DNA of 64,000 nt from an uncultured Blautia sp. Lineage in GTDB: Bacteria; Bacillota; Clostridia; Lachnospirales; Lachnospiraceae. Below, one piece after another: positions 55,020-61,861 of this stretch (positions are counted from its first letter, which is position 1; each line of letters opens with the position of its first letter). Both the position numbers and the translations under genes were made by a program. Location of the stretch: the NCBI GenBank assembly GCA_900549015.1, contig URMH01000010.1, positions 9,896 through 73,895 of the forward strand, written 5' to 3'. The notes beneath the pieces are model-generated. The model did no database searches and was not told the origin of the DNA. It saw only the letters and a list, made by a program, of their open reading frames with translations.

Positions 55020-55146
55020 TGTATAAAAAAAGTCCTACTGCATGACAGTAAGACTCACGTAATCTTATAAAGAATACTTTGTCCTCGGTAGGCGTTTTTA
55101 TCCTTATGCCTTGCGGCACCTACTGTCTTCGGCAGCGTTCTGTGGT
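55020..55146 (-). ncRNA. L10 ribosomal leader with attenuator
   Basis: The untranslated leader of rplJ contains the paired segments GCTGCCGAAGACAGTAGGTG and CCTACCGAGGAC with the GGCATAAGGATAAAAACG core typical of L10 leader RNAs, which bind the L10(L12) complex. At its end a stem AGTCTTACTG / CAGTAGGACT (55031-55055) is followed by seven T residues, so control is probably by premature termination. Confidence 0.82.
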
Positions 55147-55175
55147 AGAATATCATATTTTGCAAAGTATGTCAA
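55147..55175 (-). promoter_or_regulatory. Promoter of rplJL-rpoBC
   Basis: Minus strand TTGACA (55170-55175), 17-base spacer, TATTCT (55147-55152), directly ahead of the L10 leader. Confidence 0.82.
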
Positions 55176-55209
55176 TAGGAAATTTGAAATTTTGAAAACT
55201 TTTTGCTTT

Positions 55210-55352
55210 ACAAAATAAGCCATGCACCTCGATTCCGCTTCGCTCCATCTCGGTCGCGGGCATGCGCCCTATACAGCAAAAAACAAAGACGGACTTCCTC
55301 GTGCAAGCACGCGGCTTCCGTCTTTGTTTTTGCTGTGCATGGCTTATTTTGT
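55210..55352. repeat. 143-bp nested palindrome overlapping the upp stop codon
   Basis: Outer arms are a perfect 18-bp inverted repeat, ACAAAATAAGCCATGCAC (55210-55227) and its complement (55335-55352). Inside is a second long stem, 55273-55293 with 55317-55336 (ACAGCAAAAAACAAAGACGG, one bulged base), capped by CGTGC-AA-GCACG, and a small GGGC-ATGC-GCCC hairpin near 55259-55270. The T-rich arm of the inner stem follows the upp stop, so it can act as a terminator. The outer arms suggest a mobile palindromic repeat. Confidence 0.8.
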
Positions 55353-55973
55353 TCCGAATATCCTGTCGCCGGCATCTCCAAGGCCTGGGCAGATATAAGC
55401 ATTTTCATTCAGGCAGCGATCAAGATGTCCACAATAAATCTGAATGTCCGGATGTGCTTTATGCAGTCTCTCAAGACCTTCTGGCGCTGCGATGATACAC
55501 ATAAATTTAATGTTTTTTCCGCCCTGTTTTTTAATAAAATCAACTGCAGCAATGGCGGAGCCTCCTGTTGCAAGCATCGGATCTACAACAACGGCGATTC
55601 TCTCATCAATCGATTCCGGAAGTTTGCAGTAATATTCGTGCGGCTCATGTGTTTCCGGATCGCGGTAAAGTCCTACATGACCTACCTTCGCAGAAGGAGC
55701 AAGGGTAAGAATACTGTTTACCATTCCAAGTCCCGCACGAAGAACAGGGATTACCGCCAGTTTTTTACCGGAAAGCATTGGTGTCATACAGGTTTCAATC
55801 GGTGTCTCCACTTCTACGTCTTCTGTAGGAAGGTCGCGAAGCGCTTCATACCCCATCAGAATTCCAATCTCCTCCACCAGCTTGCGAAACTCATTTGTTC
55901 CTGTTCTGCTGTCACGAAGCATTGAAATTTTATGCTGGATTAAAGGGTGATTCATAACATATACGTTTTCCAT
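55344..55973 (-). CDS. upp: Uracil phosphoribosyltransferase
   Basis: 209 residues. The PRPP-binding loop is VVVDPMLATGGSAIAAVDF, and the uracil-binding end PGLGDAGDRIFGT is intact. It salvages uracil to UMP. The stop codon lies within the right arm of a large palindrome. A TATAAT (56057-56062 on the minus strand) about 85 bases upstream probably serves it. Confidence 0.96.
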   Translation of the reverse strand: MENVYVMNHPLIQHKISMLRDSRTGTNEFRKLVEEIGILMGYEALRDLPTEDVEVETPIETCMTPMLSGKKLAVIPVLRAGLGMVNSILTLAPSAKVGHVGLYRDPETHEPHEYYCKLPESIDERIAVVVDPMLATGGSAIAAVDFIKKQGGKNIKFMCIIAAPEGLERLHKAHPDIQIYCGHLDRCLNENAYICPGLGDAGDRIFGTK

Positions 55974-56171
55974 TCGTTCGTCCTCTTTCTCTCTTGTTTT
56001 GGCATTGCGGAATCCTCCGCACCTGTATCTGCCACAGCAGCTGTACAGTTTCTTCTATTATAATACAGATGCAGGATTTACAAAAGGGGTTCTTTACTTT
56101 TTTTCTTCCTTATGCTATTATAATCACGATTTATTTTAGGAAATACAACAAAAATACAGTCGGAGAAAATT

Positions 56172-56258
56172 ATGTCCAGAATAGATAAAACCCAGAACTT
56201 TATTTATATACAGCAGACTGCTTTGTGCAGTCTGTTTTTTTGTACCACTTTATCATAG
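56172..56258 (+). CDS. Possible 28-residue leader peptide ahead of the YitT gene
   Basis: An ATG with GGAG eight bases upstream opens a short frame, MSRIDKTQNFIYIQQTALCS and eight more residues, that ends at 56258. A terminator hairpin lies inside it, so translation would interfere with hairpin folding, as in attenuators. A TATAAT at 56119-56124 could drive it. It may equally be chance. The rest of the 320 bases between upp and the YitT gene holds only promoter-like sequence. Confidence 0.3.
   Translation: MSRIDKTQNFIYIQQTALCSLFFCTTLS
56214..56241 (+). terminator. Terminator hairpin upstream of the YitT gene
   Basis: CAGACTGC (56214-56221) pairs with GCAGTCTG (56227-56234) and is followed by seven T residues. 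It lies 53 bases ahead of the YitT start with no established gene before it on this strand, which points to an attenuator or a short transcript. Confidence 0.75.
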
Positions 56259-56293
56259 CGCTGTTTCATCATCTTAAAAAGGAGGCCCTTGTC

Positions 56294-57172
56294 GTGGCAA
56301 ATACAAATCATTATCTTAAGTATGCGAAAAATCTTTTCGCCATTTTTTTCGGAAACACCATATATGCAATAGGAATCGTAGCCTTCCTTCTGCCAAACGG
56401 AATCATCACCGGCGGCACAACCGGTCTTGCCCTATCAGCCCAGCACTACCTGGGACTTCCCCTGTCCACCTTTGCTCTTATTTTTAATGCTGCCATGTTT
56501 ATTCTGGGCGCGCTGATCCTGGGAAAAGCATTTGCCCTTACAACCCTTATCAGTTCCTTTTACTACCCTGTTATCCTCGGCATTTTACAAAAGGTTCCCG
56601 CTTTATCAAATGTTACCCAGGACCGTATGCTTGCATGTGTTTGCTCCGGTGTGCTGATCGGAGCTGGTATCGGAATTGTAATCCGCGCCGGAGCTTCCAC
56701 CGGAGGCATGGATATTCCGCCGCTTCTTCTGAAACGCTTTTTCGGAATTCCGGTATCTGCGTCCCTGTATGTATTTGACTTCGTAATCCTTCTCCTGGAA
56801 ATGACATTCTCCAATGTAGAGGAAAGTATTTACGGAATCCTTCTGGTATTTATTTATACTTTTATTCTGGACAGAGTTCTGACTCTTGGTATGGCGCAGA
56901 CCCAGGTAAAGATTGTGAGCAAAAAACACGCGGAAATCAACAGCGCCATTCATGCGCAGCTTGACAGAGGCACAACGCTTATTCAGGCAGAGACCGGATT
57001 TCTTCACAGAGAAAGTCACCTTGTCCTTACTGTCGTTTCAAACAGAGAGCTGATCCGGCTCAACAAGCTTGTAATGGAAATCGACCCTGCCGCATTCATG
57101 ATCATCAGCAAAGTAAATGAAGTAAAAGGAAAAGGCTTTACGCAGCCTAAAGTAAAACGGACCGCCAAATAA
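56294..57172 (+). CDS. YitT family membrane protein
   Basis: 292 residues. Five to six membrane helices with GIITGGTTGLALSAQHYLG and IRAGASTGGMDIPPLLLK, the repeated GG(T/S)xG loops of YitT (DUF161) proteins, followed by a cytosolic DUF2179 domain (KIVSKKHAEI, RGTTLIQAETGF). Function in the family is not settled. Starts at GTG 56294, ten bases after AAAAGGAGG; there is no suitable ATG. Confidence 0.85.
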   Translation: MANTNHYLKYAKNLFAIFFGNTIYAIGIVAFLLPNGIITGGTTGLALSAQHYLGLPLSTFALIFNAAMFILGALILGKAFALTTLISSFYYPVILGILQKVPALSNVTQDRMLACVCSGVLIGAGIGIVIRAGASTGGMDIPPLLLKRFFGIPVSASLYVFDFVILLLEMTFSNVEESIYGILLVFIYTFILDRVLTLGMAQTQVKIVSKKHAEINSAIHAQLDRGTTLIQAETGFLHRESHLVLTVVSNRELIRLNKLVMEIDPAAFMIISKVNEVKGKGFTQPKVKRTAK

Positions 57173-57186
57173 GGCGGTCTGTTTTT
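57157..57186. terminator. Terminator shared by the YitT gene and the DUF6472 gene
   Basis: GGACCGCC-AAATAA-GGCGGTCT with a T run on the plus strand and GTTTTA on the minus strand. The stem includes the YitT stop codon. Confidence 0.82.
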
Positions 57187-57193
57187 ATAAGCT

Positions 57194-57373
57194 CTACATC
57201 TGTTTTCTGACGATACGGTACTCGTCTCCCATCTGGAAATAAGGACACTGCCGAAAATCTCCGGTCATAAATCTTACCATCTCATCTTCGTCCAGGTTTA
57301 CCTCGCAGGTATAGCATTCATAATCTTCATCGTATGTATAATTGGCACAATATTCGCATTTTGAAGCGCTCAC
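57194..57373 (-). CDS. DUF6472-like small cysteine-rich protein
   Basis: 59 residues. KCEYCANYTYDEDYECYTC has two CxxC pairs suitable for one zinc or iron site, followed by MVRFMTGDFRQCPYFQMGD. The pattern matches the DUF6472 family as I remember it; function unknown. It starts at GTG 57373, overlapping the yaaA stop by four bases, with AAGGAGG inside the end of yaaA. It is easily missed because of its length and GTG start. Confidence 0.75.
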   Translation of the reverse strand: MSASKCEYCANYTYDEDYECYTCEVNLDEDEMVRFMTGDFRQCPYFQMGDEYRIVRKQM

Positions 57374-58122
57374 TTTTCTTCCTCCTTCAAAAACACATAA
57401 TTCTCTTCTGTGGAAAATTCTTTCTTATAAGAAAAACCAAGCCCGCGAAACTCTTTCACGCCTTCCAGCTCACAAATACCTTCAACCGCAAGAAAACGCA
57501 CCATCTCTCCTCTTGCCATCTTAGCAAGCGTTCCTTTCTGAATAATCTTTCCGTTTTTCCATTCTCCGAAAGTACAGGTAATGTATCTGTCTCCCTGCTT
57601 TAAAAATTTTTCCACACTTTTTGAATATTCTTTGCTTGCAAGATTTAAAATCCATCTGCTGTTCTCCGAAACTTCTTTGTAAATATCCGATCCCCAGTAT
57701 GTATATAAATCTTTACAGGAAGCCAGATTGATTTTCGCCTGCATCTCCAGTCGATAGGGCACAACTCCGTCAAGAGGTTTTACTACTCCGTAAAAACCGG
57801 AAAGGATCCGCAGATGTTCCTGAACAAACTTCCACTGCCTGTCCTCAAACACCCCCGGCGCCATGTACTGGTACTGAATCCCTTCATAGGAAAGCAGCGC
57901 TGGTGTTGGTGCTTTATATAAATCCATGTGGGAAAGACGCTGAAAATTTTCCCGGGCAAGCCTGTCGCTGCACCCCCACATTTTCTTTGCCTCTTCATAA
58001 TCTAGGTTCTTCATATACTCCAGAAGCACCTTCGTCTTTTCCATAAAGGCAGGAAATCCGCTGCATTCCATCACATCAGTCTCTGTATTCATTTTTTTCG
58101 CAGGAGAAATTATAATTTTCAT
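57370..58122 (-). CDS. yaaA: Peroxide stress protein YaaA
   Basis: 250 residues. MKIIISPAKKMN at the N-terminus, ALLSYEGIQYQYM, YGVVKPLDGVVPYRLEMQ and a C-terminal RGLGFSYKKEFS match the YaaA/DUF328 family. In E. coli it lowers free iron during peroxide stress and binds DNA. It is 11 bases downstream of the lipoprotein gene and coupled to the small DUF6472 gene. Confidence 0.92.
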   Translation of the reverse strand: MKIIISPAKKMNTETDVMECSGFPAFMEKTKVLLEYMKNLDYEEAKKMWGCSDRLARENFQRLSHMDLYKAPTPALLSYEGIQYQYMAPGVFEDRQWKFVQEHLRILSGFYGVVKPLDGVVPYRLEMQAKINLASCKDLYTYWGSDIYKEVSENSRWILNLASKEYSKSVEKFLKQGDRYITCTFGEWKNGKIIQKGTLAKMARGEMVRFLAVEGICELEGVKEFRGLGFSYKKEFSTEENYVFLKEEEK

Positions 58123-58133
58123 CTCAAACTCCT

Positions 58134-58979
58134 TTATCCCCAGAGTCCGCCTGTCGTCTCTTCCAGATTATCCAGAATATAATTATAAATTTCCACAGAC
58201 GCAGCCTCCGGATAATGTGTTCCATCTACAGTAGAATATCCTGTTTCCACAAGATGTGAATATACATCTATATAAGTTACACCGAGAAGATTTGCCTTCA
58301 TAGCGGCATTGAAACTCTCAATCTGCTCATTTGTTACATAAGGATCATTTTCCACAGGACCCACAGATACAAAGTATGTAGAAGCCCCGCGATCTGTCCA
58401 TTCCTTTGCCTTTTCATTAATGTACTGCACATATTTATTTAAGTTCTGCACATCATTTACACCCATAAGGATAATTACAGATGTGTTATCCACTATCTCC
58501 GCTTCTATTTGTGGAACACCTGTGGAAACCAGCCAGTCATATCCCATAGAGGAAAGACACGACCAGATGCTGTCATCCTGAACCGCGTCCCGGATCCCCT
58601 CTGTTCTGGAATCCCCCACAAAAATCAGCTTATTCTTCTGAGAATCCTCCGCATGGCTGGGCTTGCTGATCGTTCCTTCTTCTGGAGATAAAGTAGGCGC
58701 AGGAAGAGAAGTCGGCGTGGGAGTTGACTCTTTTGCTTTCTCTGGTTTTACAGAAGCAGACTGTTTCGGTGCAGCTGATACTTCCGGCTTTTCTGTAAGG
58801 CTTGCTATGATATTGTCTCTTTCCTTTTTATCCTTCTCTGCAGCTTCTTTTCCCTTCTCTTCTGTATTTTCTTCGATTTTCTTTACGTCCTCTGCAATTT
58901 CACTGTTTTTCTCATTCGTCTGACATCCGGCAAGCACAGAAAGTGTAAAAAATCCGGCTAATAAAATGGCTTTCCTCAT
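58134..58979 (-). CDS. SGNH/GDSL-type hydrolase lipoprotein
   Basis: 281 residues. A lipoprotein signal peptide with lipobox LSVLAGC is followed by a Glu/Lys-rich linker (about 25-100). The hydrolase domain has FVGDSRTEG (nucleophile serine), GVNDVQN (block III) and DGTHYPEA (aspartate/histidine). It probably removes acetyl groups from cell-surface polysaccharide or peptidoglycan. The ATG at 58979 has GGGAGGG seven bases ahead. Confidence 0.85.
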   Translation of the reverse strand: MRKAILLAGFFTLSVLAGCQTNEKNSEIAEDVKKIEENTEEKGKEAAEKDKKERDNIIASLTEKPEVSAAPKQSASVKPEKAKESTPTPTSLPAPTLSPEEGTISKPSHAEDSQKNKLIFVGDSRTEGIRDAVQDDSIWSCLSSMGYDWLVSTGVPQIEAEIVDNTSVIILMGVNDVQNLNKYVQYINEKAKEWTDRGASTYFVSVGPVENDPYVTNEQIESFNAAMKANLLGVTYIDVYSHLVETGYSTVDGTHYPEAASVEIYNYILDNLEETTGGLWG

Positions 58980-59009
58980 AATCAGCCCTCCCAAAGATGA
59001 ATGAAAATA

Positions 59010-59561
59010 CTACCTCTCCTCAATCAGAGACGGAGATGCCAGATACAAATCTTTCCCCAGCATTTCCTTCAGCATATCCTCATACTGTTTATATGTTATT
59101 TCCCCGTCCGGAGTAAGGATTTCAAAATCTGTATCGTAAGCATGAACAAAGAGCCCTGTCTCCTTTAAACCGTTCCTGAGATAAAATGCTTTTCTCCGCT
59201 TCCTGTCCTCTGCGTTTTCTGCCAGTTCGTCCTGCTTTTCAATCTCAAAAACATATTTTTGTCCCTGAAACCGTTCCACGAGCCCCCTGACTGCTTTGCC
59301 TCCATATCCTCCGCTTCTTTTTTCAGGAGAAATTGCAAAATAATCGAGTACTGCCGCAGAAGAAGAGAACATATTCATAACAAGACCGATAAATTCTCTC
59401 TCCTCTACTACTGCAAGAAGTTCCGCTTTTCCTTCCTCTGCCCATTTCTCCATATAAGAAATCGGTTTCTGCTCCTCTTTTGGAAATGCTGTTTCATACA
59501 GCGCATACACCTGCTCCTTATATTCTTTTCCTTCTTTTAAAATATTTAAAAATTCCATCAT
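59010..59561 (-). CDS. GNAT-family N-acetyltransferase
   Basis: 183 residues. LDYFAISPEKRSGGYGGKAV is the acetyl-CoA-binding region (strand 4 plus the R-x-x-G-x-G loop), and RRKAFYLRNGLKETG the typical C-terminal strand. Substrate unknown. Two adjacent ATG codons follow GGAGG; the first is taken. Lies 9 bases after the upstream small gene. Confidence 0.8.
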   Translation of the reverse strand: MMEFLNILKEGKEYKEQVYALYETAFPKEEQKPISYMEKWAEEGKAELLAVVEEREFIGLVMNMFSSSAAVLDYFAISPEKRSGGYGGKAVRGLVERFQGQKYVFEIEKQDELAENAEDRKRRKAFYLRNGLKETGLFVHAYDTDFEILTPDGEITYKQYEDMLKEMLGKDLYLASPSLIEER

Positions 59562-59570
59562 AATTTCCTC

Positions 59571-59822
59571 CTAAAATGCCATATCCGGCCACGCTAAAAT
59601 TTCAGCCGCCAGTATCTCTTCGTAGTCACCTTCTATATCCCTGCTTCTGCCTGCCTCAAATATATTCGTCTCCGCGCCCCATGTACCGTTTTCTTCGTAT
59701 TCCCACACGTGGTAACGCAATCCCCGAAATTCAAAATCCAGACTTCCGCATCCATCTTCTTCCGTATATTGAAATGCGATATTTTTTTCTTTCAGTGCAT
59801 TTTGTACTCTTGTAAGACGCAT
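59571..59822 (-). CDS. Small acidic protein of unknown function
   Basis: 83 residues, pI low, no membrane segment. FEFRGLRYHVWEYEENGTWG is the most distinctive stretch. I do not recognise the family with certainty; short proteins of this kind lead operons in many Lachnospiraceae. GGGAGG precedes the ATG, and a promoter is visible upstream. Confidence 0.65.
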   Translation of the reverse strand: MRLTRVQNALKEKNIAFQYTEEDGCGSLDFEFRGLRYHVWEYEENGTWGAETNIFEAGRSRDIEGDYEEILAAEILAWPDMAF

Positions 59823-59849
59823 AAAAAACCTCCCGTTATTCTTTTCCTT

Positions 59850-59878
59850 ACTATGACATAGTTTGCAGGGAAAGTCAA
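59850..59878 (-). promoter_or_regulatory. Promoter of the yaaA operon
   Basis: Minus strand TTGACT (59873-59878), 17-base spacer, CATAGT (59850-59855), about 25 bases before the small gene. Confidence 0.55.
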
Positions 59879-59970
59879 ACAGGAGGAAATGTTTTATACA
59901 AAGACTGAGCAGTTATATGGAATGGTGCAAGAAACGCAAAAATAAAAGTAAACTTTTTGTCCCGCTAATC

Positions 59971-60043
59971 AAAAAAGCACCTTCTTTATGAAGATTTTGT
60001 TTTGGTAAACTTAATCTTAACATAAAATGGCGCTTTCTTTTTT
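59971..60043. terminator. Likely terminator after the spoIIID fragment
   Basis: AAAAAAGCACCTTCTTTATG pairs imperfectly with CATAAAATGGCGCTTTCTTT around a 30-base loop, and T runs occur on both strands. On the minus strand it begins just after the spoIIID stop. The remaining bases back to 59823 show no gene. Confidence 0.45.
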
Positions 60044-60049
60044 ACTTTT

Positions 60050-60193
60050 CTACACCTGCTGATGCAGGTACTTTTTTCGGGTAGCAAGTCCGCCTCGAAT
60101 ATGCCGTTCCTGCTTGTTTACATCTAAAATCTTTCTCGCCTCATGAGCAAGCGACGGATTAATCTGGAGAAGACGTTCCGTTACATCTTTATG
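60050..60193 (-). pseudogene. spoIIID: spoIIID, C-terminal 47 residues only, split by an element
   Basis: The minus strand reads HKDVTERLLQINPSLAHEAR, then ILDVNKQERHIRGGLATRKK and YLHQQV before a TAG stop. This matches the second half of SpoIIID, where Bacillus has HKDLTERLPEINPDLANEV...RHLRGGEATK. SpoIIID is a small DNA-binding regulator of the mother-cell programme. The first half, with the helix-turn-helix and a start codon, is missing: sequence upstream of the His codon belongs to the serine recombinase gene. The surviving part has no stop or frameshift, as expected if the gene is rebuilt by excision. Confidence 0.85.
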
Positions 60194-60200
60194 TTTGGTC
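60186..60200 (-). other. Element/spoIIID junction (attachment site)
   Basis: SpoIIID similarity starts at the CAT codon at 60193-60191. The recombinase stop codon (60191-60189) is formed by bases inside the spoIIID frame, so the crossover lies at or just upstream of CATAAAGATG. The exact core cannot be set from one end alone. Confidence 0.65.
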
Positions 60201-61748
60201 GTCACAATTTAGAACGGTTTCATTTTCTTCAATTAATACAGACTCATCTAACCCAAGATCACCAAGCAAGCGTAAATAAATATCTACATTTCCCTCCTTA
60301 TCTACTTCTATCTTCTGAATCAATCGTTTTAACTGCTGATTGGTCATCTGGTGTACATCTGTGATGTCCTCAATCTCCTTAAATGTATTATTTAAAATGT
60401 TCTCTAACTGTTCTCCCTTGGTTAAATGATAAGATACCATCTTGAGTTCATTTTCTACCCGCTCCATCTCCTGACGAGAACCGCCAATCTTCTTATTCAA
60501 CTCTTCACGGGAGATTAGATCATCCATGTACATATCCATATATTTTTGTCTTGTCTTTTGTAATTTAGCAAGTTCTGCATTTAATTCTTTTTCGTACTCT
60601 ACATTTTCGCCTTTGGCTTTATATACACGCTGAAATTCATTTACCACATGAGCAATCACTTTTTTCTTTTGTTTCAATACATTTGTAAAATATTCCTGCA
60701 GAACTTCAATGAGTTCTTCCTCATCCACAACCGTTTTATTGGGGCAGCTATCTACGCCCCGGCCATTTCGCCCCGAGCATACCCACCGTACATACGTGTT
60801 CTTATAAGTACGAACCGTTCTACGGAAGGACCAGCCACATTCTTTACATTTGATCAATGTCGAAAACAGATGCTTATTACTCTGCCGTTCGTGACTAAGA
60901 TTAAATGCATCATGTCTGCCTCTTAAAATCTCTTGTGCTTTTTCAAATGTCTCATCTTCTATGATTCGAAGTTCCGGCCGTTCCACAACCATCCATTCTG
61001 TCTCGTCCTTGTCTCTTCTCTGACCTGTTAAGAAATCACTGACTTCTTGCTTGCCATTGATAATTTTTCCAGTATATATTTCATTTGTCAAAATACGGCA
61101 AGTTGCATTCTGACTCCATTTGCAATTTCGTTTTGTCTTATAACCTTTTTCATTTAACATATTTGCAATCTTGGCCGCACCGTAACCTTCTTCTGTATAC
61201 CACTTGTAAATCTGCTGTACAACTTTAGATTCTTCTTTATTGATTGCAAGATTAAAATAATCTCCGATTGTTTTATCGTATCCATATACAATATTAGGAA
61301 CTCGTCCTTTTTCTGCGTTCATCTTCTTGCCGAACTTTACACGCTTGGAAGTATTTGCACTTTCTTCCTGTGCCAGAGCTCCAAAAATGGTGAGAACAAA
61401 CTCGCTGTTTCCCATACTGGTCATATTCGCTGTTAAGAATTGTGTCTCAATTCCCAATGATTTCAGCTTACGGACATTCTGTAAAAGATCTACAGTATTT
61501 CTTGCAAAACGAGAGATGTCTTTTACAACAACCATATCAAATAATCCCTGCTCTGCATCAGCCATCATGCGAAGAAATTCTTTACGATTTTTAATTTTAG
61601 TTCCGGAAATGCCTTCATCTGCATATAATCTTACTAAAGTGTCCCCTGTGCGTTTTGTGTATTCTGAAAAAAATTCCTTTTGGGCTTCCAGACTGTTGAG
61701 CTGATCAGCTTTGTCGGTGGAGACTCGGCAATAGGCTGCTATGTTCAT
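60189..61748 (-). CDS. Large serine recombinase
   Basis: 519 residues, intact. Resolvase-type catalytic domain with the nucleophile serine in AAYCRVSTDKADQ and the arginines of DISRFARNTVD; then the recombinase domain (YGAAKIANMLNEKGYKTKR, ILTNEIYTGKI) and a zinc ribbon (CKECGW...CSGRNGRG...CPNK) with a coiled-coil C-terminus. Enzymes of this class insert and excise phages, ICEs and skin elements at short att sites. Its 3' end abuts and slightly enters spoIIID, the expected place for an integrase acting there. Confidence 0.93.
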   Translation of the reverse strand: MNIAAYCRVSTDKADQLNSLEAQKEFFSEYTKRTGDTLVRLYADEGISGTKIKNRKEFLRMMADAEQGLFDMVVVKDISRFARNTVDLLQNVRKLKSLGIETQFLTANMTSMGNSEFVLTIFGALAQEESANTSKRVKFGKKMNAEKGRVPNIVYGYDKTIGDYFNLAINKEESKVVQQIYKWYTEEGYGAAKIANMLNEKGYKTKRNCKWSQNATCRILTNEIYTGKIINGKQEVSDFLTGQRRDKDETEWMVVERPELRIIEDETFEKAQEILRGRHDAFNLSHERQSNKHLFSTLIKCKECGWSFRRTVRTYKNTYVRWVCSGRNGRGVDSCPNKTVVDEEELIEVLQEYFTNVLKQKKKVIAHVVNEFQRVYKAKGENVEYEKELNAELAKLQKTRQKYMDMYMDDLISREELNKKIGGSRQEMERVENELKMVSYHLTKGEQLENILNNTFKEIEDITDVHQMTNQQLKRLIQKIEVDKEGNVDIYLRLLGDLGLDESVLIEENETVLNCDDQT

Positions 61749-61803
61749 AACGCTACCTCTCTGTTATAGTTGTATCGTTCTGTTACATCTTTTATTATAT
61801 CAT

Positions 61804-61850
61804 AAAAAAGACAATAATAAACCTCATTTTTACACAGTTTATTATTGTCT
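61804..61850 (-). terminator. Terminator after the OLD-type gene
   Basis: Perfect 14-bp stem AGACAATAATAAAC (61809-61822) and GTTTATTATTGTCT (61837-61850), followed on the minus strand by TTTTT. It separates the ATPase gene from the recombinase, which must have its own promoter. Confidence 0.85.
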
Positions 61851-61861
61851 CAATTTTTACA

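Noticed and set aside
55208..55408. Small open frames across the upp palindrome
   Set aside because: They arise from the inverted repeats, have no ribosome site, and overlap the end of upp.
59889..59945. 18-codon plus-strand frame following AGGAGG
   Set aside because: The ribosome site is only two bases from the ATG, and no promoter or similarity supports it.
60050..60193. First read as a sigK end, as in skin elements
   Set aside because: The residues HKDVTERL and RHIRGG match SpoIIID, and no sigma-factor region 4 pattern is present.
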